A stretch of DNA of 64,000 nt. Origin: Jiangella alkaliphila (GTDB lineage: Bacteria > Actinomycetota > Actinomycetes > Jiangellales > Jiangellaceae). The notes beneath the pieces were generated by a model. It was not told where the DNA came from, made no database searches, and worked only from the letters and a program-made list of their open reading frames with translations. Below are positions 9,311 through 17,121 of this stretch, in pieces. The stretch lies in contig NZ_LT629791.1 of the NCBI RefSeq assembly GCF_900105925.1, positions 2,143,278 through 2,207,277 of the forward strand. Direction: 5' to 3'. The translations under genes were made by a program, and so were the position numbers. Every line of letters starts with the position of its first letter. The stretch's first letter is position 1.

Positions 9311-9780
9311 CCATCCCAGCAGACCTCCGCACTATTCGGCGTCCGCAGCAGCACGAGGCGCTCATGGTGGAGCTCCAGGAGGATGCACACTTCCCCACCT
9401 TCCGCGACGTCCTCCTGTTCGCAGCCGCCGTAGGGTTCCGTCACGATCGCCGCGTGCCGTTCACTACTGGAGTCGGTGATGCGATCCGCTACGACACCCT
9501 TACGGCGCCGCCCTTCAGCGAAGCTTTGATAAATATGATCGCGGCGAATGTCGTCCCAGACGACCCGGAGGTCATGGACTCGACTCGCGTAGAGGAACGG
9601 ATCAACATCTTCGGGGAGTACGCCAACGGTGGCCTGGAATACATTCAGGAGCAGGTCAATGTCCGCCACCAGCCGGCGGCGCTGGCGATCATAGACCTTG
9701 TCGCAGAGGCATTCACCACCGATGGTGGTGCTAAGCCAGCATCGGTTGACGAGTTGCTCGACGGCGTGAGCTGGCGTTGA
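9307..9780 (+). CDS. Dnd-associated protein 4-like small protein
   Basis: A 157-residue protein whose GTG start overlaps the ATPase stop by four bases. It begins with IRRPQQHEALMVEL and contains FRDVLLFAAAVGFRHDRRVPF, followed by an acidic C-terminal half. This pattern resembles the small family annotated as dnd system-associated protein 4, which occurs in phosphorothioation loci; I recall the resemblance and could not check it. No catalytic motif is visible, so it is probably structural or regulatory. It is the last well-supported gene of the operon. The overlap with its neighbour implies fixed stoichiometry with the SMC ATPase. Confidence 0.65.
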   Translation: MTIPADLRTIRRPQQHEALMVELQEDAHFPTFRDVLLFAAAVGFRHDRRVPFTTGVGDAIRYDTLTAPPFSEALINMIAANVVPDDPEVMDSTRVEERINIFGEYANGGLEYIQEQVNVRHQPAALAIIDLVAEAFTTDGGAKPASVDELLDGVSWR

Positions 9781-9911
9781 TCGAGGCAAAGACCAAGAAG
9801 TGTCGTTCCTGCGGCGAAGCGAAGACTGGACTGAAGTCGGGTTACCGTGCGGTGCGCGCCGAGAGTCTTTCGTGCATGCCGCACATGCCGCCGACTGTGG
9901 CTCAGGGCTGA
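9777..9911 (+). CDS. Possible 44-residue zinc-ribbon-like peptide or gene remnant
   Basis: A short open frame starting at a TTG that overlaps the previous stop (TTGA), continuing the overlap pattern of the operon. The product contains CRSCGEAK near its start, like the first half of a zinc finger in small HNH proteins. It then becomes low in content and ends after 44 residues without a second metal pair. It could be a truncated HNH gene or chance. Confidence is low. Confidence 0.3.
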   Translation: MIEAKTKKCRSCGEAKTGLKSGYRAVRAESLSCMPHMPPTVAQG

Positions 9912-10219
9912 CCTCAAGTACGGCCGGGCTACAAGTGTCGGGTGGCTCGGTCGATCCGTGAAGTGTTAGGCGGTTTGTCCGGCCCAGCAATAGACGTTAG
10001 AGAGGGAGACGGGGATCTGGGAGTCCAAGGTCATCCAGGACCTCCACTTCATGAATGGAGGTTCTGGACGGTCCGGCGACCGTGCGACAGTTCTGAGGGA
10101 CGTTTCTATAATCGTTGAAGTCATCCTCGATCGCTCCGAGGCCGTCTGGCTTGAAGCGTGCCCAGAAGCGAGCGAGCGGTGGTAGGCGGAAACCTCCATG
10201 GTCGGTTGAAGAGGGTGAT
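9912..10219. other. Intergenic stretch at right border of defence island, no supported gene
   Basis: About 300 bases between the end of the defence operon and the amidase terminator. Both strands hold only short frames without ribosome sites or recognisable motifs. Base composition changes here from the lower-GC island to the GC-rich chromosome, so this is a plausible island boundary. I see no tRNA, attachment repeat or integrase fragment. Confidence 0.4.
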
Positions 10220-10253
10220 GCTGGGCGGGTCTCGCCTTTCGGAGCCCACCCAG
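10220..10253 (-). terminator. Stem-loop downstream of amidase gene
   Basis: An inverted repeat with arms beginning GCTGGGCGGG and ending CCCACCCAGC around a short loop containing CCTTTC. It lies 13 bases past the amidase stop on the minus strand. There is no clear U-tract, as is common in high-GC actinobacteria. Confidence 0.5.
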
Positions 10254-10265
10254 CGTCGGTTCTAG

Positions 10266-11979
10266 CTACCGCGGGGCGCAGCCGGTGACCGCACCGAGGC
10301 GGGACGCCTCGGTGGTGATCGGCGCAGCTGTTGTGGCGGGGACGCCCCTACCGGACCTGCCGACGTTGGACACCAGGGCGTCGATTAGGGAGCAGGCGAT
10401 GGCCGGGCGGTCGTCGGACTTGGCGGACTGGATCTGGCTGACCAGCGTGGCCCAGCTGCGGCCGGGGCCGACGCCGTCGACGAGTTCAGCGAGGGCTTCG
10501 CCCTCGTCGCCGGGGTTGCAGAGCTCGCCGGTGAAGAACGAGCCGCCGGGGGTGCAGCGCCACATCGAGGGGTTCGTAACGCCCGGAGCGCGCCGGTCGT
10601 ACGAGTGGCCCTGCTCGAACGCGTACCCCGCCGCCAGCAGCGATGCCTCGCTGCCCGCCGTCCCGACGAAGGTGACGCCGATGGGGTTGCGGCCGGCGTT
10701 GCCCGTGCCCTCGCCCGCGGGAACGGTGAGGACGGGGTAGCCGGCGCGGTCGGCGATCCCGACCAGGGTGCTGTTGCTCGGCACCATGATCACGTCGTGG
10801 CCCGACGAGAGGACCGAGTCGATGACCGCCGCGCTCTCGGCGCGCCCCACGGTCAGGTCCGACTCGTACGTCTCCATCGTCGCCGAAGACGCCGCGAGCA
10901 GCTCGTTCTGCTGGTACTTCAGGCCCTCGACCGGGTTGGCGGCGTTGTACTCGATGACCTCGTCCAGCGACGACGCCCCGCCCGAAGCGCCCGTCAGGTA
11001 CGTGTCGAGATCCTGCCCGAACTCCCGCAGCACGATGCTCGGCCGAGTCGTCGGCGCACCGAGTGCCACCTCACTCGTCGTCGCGCCGAGGGCCTGGACC
11101 GACGCCACGGCGGACGGGTAGGGACCGGTCCCGCCGGCGACGACGGCGACCTTCTCGCCTACCAACGCAGAGGGCGACAGCCCGGCCGTGTAGTCGACCG
11201 ACGCAGTGTCGACGGCGTCCAGGGCCACGGCCGCGTCGTACACGGACCGCGTCAGTGGACCGAACGAGTCCTGCGACGACGCGGCGGGCAGGACGCCGTC
11301 ACCGTCGACCAGGCCGACCGTGGGCTTGAGACCGACCACACCCGCGACACCCGCAGGGGCGATGAGCTGTGCGCCCACGTCCGTGCCTGTCTCCATTCCA
11401 ATGGTGAGCGCGGCCAGACCGGAGGACGTTGCCGCCGCAGAACCCGCCGACGAGCCGGCAACCGTCTTGTCGGTGTCCGACGGCAGCAGCACCTGGCCAC
11501 CGAGCGACGAGTAGCCCTCGGGCAGGTTCGCGTCGAACACGCCGTTGAGTTCCGTCACGTTGGTCTTGCCCAGGATGATCGCCCCAGCCGCCCGCAGCTG
11601 CGCGACCACAGCGGCATCGTCCGACGGCATGGACGACTGCAAAGCGATCGATCCCGCCGTCGTCGGCAGACCTTCAACGTCGAAGGAATCGTCCAGCAGA
11701 ACAGGGATGCCGTGCAGCGGACCGCGCGGCCCACTCCGTCGGCGCTCCTGGTCCAGAGCTCGCGCCTCCGTGACAGCCGAGGCGTTCAGCGAACGCACCG
11801 CCTGCACGGCCGGACCCTCGGCGTTGGCGGCCGCGATCCGGGCCAGGTACGCCCGCGTCAACGTCTCTGCCGTCAGTGTCCCGGCCGTCTGCTGCGCCTG
11901 CAGGCTCTGCGCCGTCTCCGTCTCGAGCGAGAACGGCAGCTGCGGCACCGACCCGGCCAAGGCCATCGCAGACGAGTAG
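10266..11979 (-). pseudogene. Degenerate amidase-signature domain, C-terminal half of a tandem amidase
   Basis: This open segment reads an amidase-signature fold of about 566 residues from its first ATG at 11964-11966. The segment just upstream (11979 leftwards) continues naturally from the preceding amidase once a frameshift near 12034-12045 is corrected. The catalytic triad is missing. The Lys of the usual PVxxKD motif is Asp (GIPVLLDDSFDVEG), and the nucleophile region reads GTDVGAQLIAPAG, with Gln where the catalytic Ser stands. The cis-Ser pair survives in AGSSAGSA. It ends with a Cys-containing tail (SMWRCTPGGSFFTGELCNPGD) that echoes the tail of the first domain. The domain therefore is probably a non-catalytic partner fused to an active amidase. 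It could alternatively be a separate inactive gene. Confidence 0.7.
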
Positions 11980-13584
11980 TCAGGGTTGCACCCGCCACGC
12001 GAGGAGAACGCCGGCGCGGGGACGGTGTCGGGCGCACCGATACATGCTCGGGTTCAGCTCCGAGACGGGCTGCCGCAACTGCGTGGCCTGCTCGATGACG
12101 TACGCGACGCCGATCAGGTTGCGCTCGCTGTAGGCGTTCCCGTGAATGGACACGCTCTGAGCCCGCCGATGGGTCGTCGAATACCCCATCGGGATCGTGA
12201 TCTGCGGCGTTCCGGCGGTCGCTCCGCTCGGCACGCTGCCCAGGATCGCGAGGAAGTCGTCGCTCGGGTCGTCCGGCGTCTGGTTGTTCATCATGCTGTC
12301 GATGGCGGCCCACTGCGCAGCTCGCCGGATCGGCATGGCCGCGCGGTACGCCGTCTCGTTCGGCCCGCCCGGCGCCGTCTCGGCCAGGGCCGCGTTGACG
12401 GCGACCTCTTCCTCCAGCGAGTTGATCGGAGCGGAAGCGCCGAGGCCCAGGTAGTACTCGTCGATCGCCTTGTGCTGCTGGTAGCCGCTCGGCAGCGCGG
12501 GCACGTCACCGACGGGGATCGACGGGCGCTCGACCATGATCGCGCCGGCGGCGACCAGCGCGTCGAACGCCAGCCCGGCCGGTGTGCCCGGCTCGAAGGT
12601 GCCGTTGTAGCCGATTCGCTGGCCGCGGACGAAGTCGAGGTCCAGCGCGGACATGTAGTCCGGCGCCTCCTCAGGCGCCCGCTTGATGGACGCCTGCCAG
12701 TTCGGCCCGAAGACGGCGGCGTAGCCGGCCTCGTTCTTCGGGTCGCGGCCGACCATCGACTGCAGGTGCATGGCCGCGTTGGCGACCGTGCGATCCATCG
12801 GCCCGGCGGTGTCCTGCGACGACGAGATCGGGCCGATGCCGTAGGCAGGCACGATGCCGACCGTCGGGCGGATGCCGACCAGGCTCTGCGCGCCCGACGG
12901 GCTGATGATCGAGCCGGACGTCTCGGTGCCGACGGTGAGCATCGACAGAGCGGCGGCGCCGGCGGCTCCCGTGCCTGACGACGACCCGCTCGGGTTCTGG
13001 TCGGCGTCGTTGGCGTTGAGCACCTGGCCGGTGAGGTTGCCGAACCCGGACGGCTGGCTGCCGAAGCTGTTCGCCCACTCCGACAGGCCCACCTTGCCGA
13101 GGATGATGACGCCGCTCTCACGCAGCTTCTTGACGATGCCGGCATCGTCCTCGGGGTAGGAGTTGCGCAGCGAGTAGTTGCCGTTCGACGTGTACATGCC
13201 CTTCACGTCGATGAGGTCCTTGAGCAGCACGGGCAGGCCGTGCGCAGGGCCGAGTACGACGCCCTGGGCGCGCAGCTCGTCAGCACGTCGCGCCTCGGCC
13301 ATGACGGCCGGGTTGATCTGTGTGACGGCATTCAGGCCGGGGCCGCTCTTGTTGAGCGCCTCGATGCGATCCAGGTACGCCTGCACGAGCTCGACGGACG
13401 TGAGCTCGCCGGACTCCAGCATGCGCTCGGCCGTGACGCCGTCGAGCGTCTCCAGGTCGAGTACGGGCGGGGGCGGGGCCGCGTTGACCGGCGGCGAGCT
13501 GGGCGTCGCCGCAAGGATGGGCGCGGCGAGCGCCGCAGCGACGGCGAGGGAGAGCAACCTCCGAACGATGACCGACCGATGCAC
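11980..13584 (-). CDS. Secreted amidase-signature hydrolase, N-terminal half of a tandem amidase
   Basis: An amidase-signature enzyme that hydrolyses amide bonds. A GTG start at 13584 with a GAGGAG site gives a signal peptide (VIVRRLLSLAVAAALAAP, Ala-rich cleavage region), so it is exported. In-frame upstream codons reach an ATG at 13626. The catalytic residues are all present: Lys in GLPVLLKDLIDVKG, the cis-Ser in PSGSSSGTG and the nucleophile Ser in TETSGSIISPS. After NPSMYRC the frame shifts. A two-base GC deletion in TGCGCCCG would restore a CAPDTVPAPAFSSRGGCNPD tail leading straight into the second domain. I therefore read this as the active half of a single secreted protein of about 1,100 residues. 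Confidence 0.8.
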   Translation of the reverse strand: MHRSVIVRRLLSLAVAAALAAPILAATPSSPPVNAAPPPPVLDLETLDGVTAERMLESGELTSVELVQAYLDRIEALNKSGPGLNAVTQINPAVMAEARRADELRAQGVVLGPAHGLPVLLKDLIDVKGMYTSNGNYSLRNSYPEDDAGIVKKLRESGVIILGKVGLSEWANSFGSQPSGFGNLTGQVLNANDADQNPSGSSSGTGAAGAAALSMLTVGTETSGSIISPSGAQSLVGIRPTVGIVPAYGIGPISSSQDTAGPMDRTVANAAMHLQSMVGRDPKNEAGYAAVFGPNWQASIKRAPEEAPDYMSALDLDFVRGQRIGYNGTFEPGTPAGLAFDALVAAGAIMVERPSIPVGDVPALPSGYQQHKAIDEYYLGLGASAPINSLEEEVAVNAALAETAPGGPNETAYRAAMPIRRAAQWAAIDSMMNNQTPDDPSDDFLAILGSVPSGATAGTPQITIPMGYSTTHRRAQSVSIHGNAYSERNLIGVAYVIEQATQLRQPVSELNPSMYRCARHRPRAGVLLAWRVQP

Positions 13585-13694
13585 CGCGACTCCTCGAGGG
13601 GAAGCAGAACCGGGCCAATGTGACATAGCGGATCAAATGTCCACGTGGTCCGTTTCGCGCCGATGTCGGAGCCATGACGATCACCGTCAGGTGA

Positions 13695-14219
13695 TCAACG
13701 CGTCGTGCGCCCGTCGTGCAGGTACTGGACCTCGCCGCTGCTCAGCGCCGACGACGCAGCGGCGACTCGACGCGACATGGAGGGTGGGAGGCGGTCGCGT
13801 GCAAGCTCGTCGTCGCAGAAGTCGAAGGCCGCCAGTTCTTCGTCCTGGAGGCGAATACGATCCACCCTGTCCGCGACGAGCCGGCCGCCGTCGAAGACGA
13901 ACGCGAGCAGGTCGTCCCAAGGGCCGTGCGGTGCCACCCAGTCGACACACAACAGACGGCCGAGCTCAAGGTCGATGCCGAGTTCCTCATGCACTTCGCG
14001 TCGCGCAGTCATGTGCGGTGGCTCGTTGGCCTCGGCCATTCCGCCGGGGAGATCCCAGCCGGGCTTGTACCGCGGATCTACCAGGAGCATCCGGCCAGCG
14101 GTGTCGCGGATCAGGACGTCGGCGCACACCCGTTTACGAGCTTGTCGCGCGTTCCCTTCGGCGATGTGGGCGTACCACGCGTTGGGATCGCGATCATACA
14201 GCGGCCCTTCGACGCTCAT
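13695..14219 (-). CDS. Nudix hydrolase
   Basis: A 174-residue protein with a complete Nudix box from Gly60: GGMAEANEPPHMTARREVHE, then ELGI. It matches Gx5Ex7REUXEExGU, the magnesium-binding and catalytic element that cleaves nucleoside diphosphates linked to another moiety. An N-terminal extension with DPNAWYAHIAEGNARQARKR precedes the fold, as in many actinobacterial housekeeping Nudix proteins. The substrate cannot be predicted. The gene is divergent from the HD phosphohydrolase at 14465. A perfect 17-base palindrome lies between them, so the two may share control. It may serve nucleotide-pool sanitation. Confidence 0.88.
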   Translation of the reverse strand: MSVEGPLYDRDPNAWYAHIAEGNARQARKRVCADVLIRDTAGRMLLVDPRYKPGWDLPGGMAEANEPPHMTARREVHEELGIDLELGRLLCVDWVAPHGPWDDLLAFVFDGGRLVADRVDRIRLQDEELAAFDFCDDELARDRLPPSMSRRVAAASSALSSGEVQYLHDGRTTR

Positions 14220-14314
14220 GTGGCAGCCGATCTCCCATGGTCAGCCACAGACTACCTGTCGATCGACTCGCGGCCGGTGGTCCGGAGGACATCGTCAGAC
14301 CACGACCGCAACGT

Positions 14315-14331
14315 GGCCGAATAATTCGGCC
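14315..14331. promoter_or_regulatory. Perfect 17-base palindrome between divergent Nudix and HD genes
   Basis: GGCCGAATAATTCGGCC reads identically on both strands around a central A. It lies in the 245-base gap between divergent starts. A repressor operator is the simplest reading; the cognate regulator is unknown. Confidence 0.4.
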
Positions 14332-14464
14332 GAGGCGCTGAAAGGAGCCTTGTCGAGGTCGGGTTGGCGAATGCGGGCCAGCACTGGCCTGTACGGATCT
14401 GCAGGTCTACGGTCTGCCCCTACACTCGCCCTGGATGCGAGCATCCAGCGAGAGAGGACGCCTG

Positions 14465-15058
14465 ATGGCTGACCAGGGTCAGATCGAGGGTGTGGTCGAC
14501 TACATCTTCGAGGCCGGCCTGCTGAAGCGCGCCAAGCGAACCGGGTGGTGGATCGCCGGCGTCAAGGACCCTGAGAGCATCGCCGAACACTCGCACCGCA
14601 CGGCACTCATCGGCGCCGTGCTGGCCTTGATGGAAGGTGCCGAGCCGGCCAGGGTGGCGTTGCTCGCCGTCATTCATGACACGCAGGAGACACGCGTCGG
14701 CGACATCCCGTACCTCGGGCGGCGCTACCTCAAGGCGGCCAGCAATCAGGAGGTCACTGCCGACCAGGTGGCCGCGGCTCCCGAGGTCGTGCGCGACGGG
14801 ATCCAGCGGATCGTCGACGACTACGAGAGCGGCGATTCGCTCGAGGTGGTCGTGGCTCACGACGCCGACAAGCTGGACTGCCTGTTCCAAGCCATCGAAT
14901 ACCGAGAGCAGGGCAACCAGAACACGCAGCAGTTCATCGACAGCATGCTGGCCGCGCTCGACACGCCGTCGGCCCAGCAGATCGCGGCAGCGGCGCTCAG
15001 CCGGACGTCACAAGAGTGGCACGCGCCGCACCTCGGGCGGCAGGATCGCGAAGGCTGA
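14465..15058 (+). CDS. HD-domain phosphohydrolase (YfbR/5'-deoxynucleotidase-like)
   Basis: A 197-residue HD-superfamily metal-dependent phosphohydrolase. The ligands are visible: His in AEHSHR (residues 41-45), the HD doublet at 71-72 in AVIHDTQETRVGD, and a distal Asp in VAHDADKLDCLFQA. The arrangement and size match YfbR/YGK1-type 5'-deoxynucleotidases that remove phosphate from deoxynucleoside monophosphates. The ATG at 14465 was chosen because an AGAGAGGA site precedes it and the conserved helix follows at once. It is divergent from the Nudix gene, suggesting a small nucleotide-housekeeping pair. Confidence 0.85.
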   Translation: MADQGQIEGVVDYIFEAGLLKRAKRTGWWIAGVKDPESIAEHSHRTALIGAVLALMEGAEPARVALLAVIHDTQETRVGDIPYLGRRYLKAASNQEVTADQVAAAPEVVRDGIQRIVDDYESGDSLEVVVAHDADKLDCLFQAIEYREQGNQNTQQFIDSMLAALDTPSAQQIAAAALSRTSQEWHAPHLGRQDREG

Positions 15059-15109
15059 CCGTCGCCACACACCCATGCGCAACGGAGATCTTCGCCTCGC
15101 GAAGGGACG

Positions 15110-15147
15110 CTACGCATATCCGGGCGATATCGCCGGCTTATGCGTAG
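15110..15147. terminator. 38-base nested inverted repeat between convergent genes
   Basis: The outer arms CTACGCATA (15110-15118) and TATGCGTAG (15139-15147) pair perfectly. The interior holds the palindrome GGCGATATCGCC (15123-15134). A smaller CTTCGC/GCGAAG hairpin lies just to the left (15090-15104). The position between two convergent genes fits a bidirectional terminator. Confidence 0.5.
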
Positions 15148-15252
15148 TGATGGGCCGGCGCTCGCGCCGACGTTCCGGTCGCGCCCGATCCGCGCCACGG
15201 GTCTGCCGCCTAGCAGTGATCGGTCCGTCAGCCGGTCTCGTCTCGTCAATGA

Positions 15253-16725
15253 TCAGCCGAGGAGCGCGGCAACGATAGGCGCTGGGACTGCCCAACTCGG
15301 ATGGTCAAGATCGAGAATGGACTTGGTGGCGACGACACCGCGACCGAATCGCCCTTCGATGGTTCGCGCTTCGCCTCTCCAGCCTGCGTCCACCCACTTC
15401 GACTCGATGGGCACGGTCGCGTTCGCACCGTCGGCGGTTGGCACACGAACTGGGCTCAGGTCGATTTCGTTGCCCGAGTCGGTGCGCAGATAGCCGATCG
15501 TGTCGTCGGCGATCCAGCGTCCCTCGTCGAGTCCATCGATTGTTCGAGCGAGAGTCACTGCGAGCGTCATTTCGCTGAGAGCCGTGAAGTCTGGCATGGG
15601 CAGGCCTGGGCTCAAACGCGACGGGAGCCACGCGAGCACCGGGTCGGTGAGATACAGCTTGTATTGGGCGCCGGCTACGACCACGCCGTTGTCTCGGCGT
15701 TGACGGCTGCGCAAGAGTGCGTGCGAGTTGAGCAGCCGGACGAGGCGACGCTCGAAGGCATCTCGGTTGGGATAGCCGAGCTCTCGTGTCGTGGCCGCTG
15801 CGTTCAGTGGGCTCGTCATGCGCTGGCTGATACCGGCCAGCAGGAGCGGAACAGACTCAGTTGGGGCATCGGGGTCGACGTCTGCACGTAGCCAGGCGAG
15901 CAAGTCGCGGACGTACGCATCGCTGACGAAGCCGGTTCGGTGATGCTCGGCCACGGCTCGCGGAAACCCACCACAAGTGAGGTAGTCCTGCCAAGCAAGG
16001 TCGAAGTCGTCCACGCTGAACGCGAGATCCTGCACAGCCGACTTCGTCGCGGCGTCGATGAGCCGAGCTGGGTGTATCCGATCGGGCACGGGCAGGTCTG
16101 GTCGAGTGGCGACCAGGAAGTCGCGGAAGCTCATCGGCATCAGCTGCCGAATGCGGTGACCGGTCCCGGTGCCGGCGCGTCCGGCGAGGAGGTTGCCTTG
16201 AACGTCCTCGCTGCTGATCCATCGACTCCCGGTCGCTACGACGGTGTCGTCTCCGAAGGCGGTGTTGTCGCGAGCACCCTTGAGCGCGGCCGTCCACCCT
16301 GAGATGGCGGAGGTCTCATCGAAGAGCCAGACCCGCCGTCGAGCTGCCGGCTCGTCAACGGATCGAGTGAGTGCGCGTCCCAGCGTGATGACGCGTCGTA
16401 GGTCTCGCGCAGTCATGCCGTCGCAAGGCACGTGCACGATCTGGCGAGCATCCACACCAGGCTGCGAACCCAGGGCTGCTGCGGTGTCCAACAAGGCAAC
16501 CGTCTTGCCGGCCCGCCGAGGTCCGGTGAGGACGATGAGCTTGCCATCCGGTTCGGAGTGCGCGACGTCGCTGAGGATCTGGGCGCGGTAGCCGAGGTCG
16601 TAAGCGGATCGGTCGCGGAGCACCCGATTGTCGGAGGTCCAGGCAAGGCTGTCGGCCCCCGACGCCGAACTGGACCACCACGGATTGGCATCGTTGAGCA
16701 AGCGGCGCAGCTCATCGTCTCTCAT
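15253..16725 (-). CDS. AAA-family ATP-binding protein with DUF4143-type C-terminus
   Basis: A 490-residue protein with an N-terminal P-loop (VLTGPRRAGKT) and a Walker B region near VWLFDETSAISGW, typical of the AAA_14 fold. The C-terminal part (SKWVDAGWRGEARTIEG) resembles the nuclease-like DUF4143 domain. Such proteins are common and mostly uncharacterised; some are linked to mobile or toxin-like functions. The ATG at 16725 was chosen as the start of the charged helix MRDDELRRLL; upstream frames overlap the repeats. Three 33-base-phased repeats sit immediately upstream and may be the binding site of its regulator. It is convergent with the HD gene. Codon use is less GC-extreme than that of neighbours, hinting at acquisition. 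Confidence 0.8.
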   Translation of the reverse strand: MRDDELRRLLNDANPWWSSSASGADSLAWTSDNRVLRDRSAYDLGYRAQILSDVAHSEPDGKLIVLTGPRRAGKTVALLDTAAALGSQPGVDARQIVHVPCDGMTARDLRRVITLGRALTRSVDEPAARRRVWLFDETSAISGWTAALKGARDNTAFGDDTVVATGSRWISSEDVQGNLLAGRAGTGTGHRIRQLMPMSFRDFLVATRPDLPVPDRIHPARLIDAATKSAVQDLAFSVDDFDLAWQDYLTCGGFPRAVAEHHRTGFVSDAYVRDLLAWLRADVDPDAPTESVPLLLAGISQRMTSPLNAAATTRELGYPNRDAFERRLVRLLNSHALLRSRQRRDNGVVVAGAQYKLYLTDPVLAWLPSRLSPGLPMPDFTALSEMTLAVTLARTIDGLDEGRWIADDTIGYLRTDSGNEIDLSPVRVPTADGANATVPIESKWVDAGWRGEARTIEGRFGRGVVATKSILDLDHPSWAVPAPIVAALLG

Positions 16726-16745
16726 CTGGATGATCCTACACAGGC

Positions 16746-16829
16746 GCCACAAAAGCTAGGGGGTTCTTGAGCCTTCATGCCACAGAGATTAGGGGGTTAG
16801 GAGCTAAGGACGCCACAAAAGAGGGGTAG
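16746..16829. repeat. Three direct repeats phased at exactly 33 bases
   Basis: GCCACA begins at 16746, 16779 and 16812, spaced 33 bases (about three helical turns) each time. Copies one and two continue with a similar purine stretch and AGGGGGTT; copy three has AAAAGAGGGGTAG. The array begins 20 bases upstream of the ATPase start. Iteron-like or operator function is inferred. Confidence 0.6.
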
Positions 16830-17121
16830 TAGTGAACACGGTGGCTCTACTTGTATCCGGACACGAGCTCTGCAGGCCGCAAGCCCGTCGCCCGGCTAGG
16901 CGCCACAGCCACCCCAGGCGATCAGCTCACCTGATTCCCGCGCTCCCACGCCCGACCACCGCACCAATCGTCGGTGGATCGAGGCTTAATCGTCCCGTCA
17001 TGCCATACGGGCCACGGCTCGGCGCCACAGCTACCCGGGCGAAGTCGCCCGCCCGACACGCTCTGAGGCAGCGTGCTGGTGTCGGCAGCTGAGGCGCCGG
17101 GAAACCGACGTGGACCGGAGG
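16830..17121. other. Intergenic, no gene supported; two further GCCACAG motifs
   Basis: No frame with a credible start or known motif was found. GCCACAG recurs at 16902 and 17024, out of phase with the 33-base array and each followed by a C-rich string. The region lies upstream of the ATPase array and just past the end of the minus-strand RCC1 gene. Confidence 0.4.

Noticed and set aside
9966-10199. Minus-strand frame of 77 codons right of the defence operon
   Set aside because: No ribosome site, no motif, and an adjacent frame looks equally protein-like; could be remnant sequence but not supportable.
16902-17029. Two extra GCCACAG motifs beyond the phased array
   Set aside because: Spacing (90 and 122 bases) is not in register with the 33-base array, so they may be chance.
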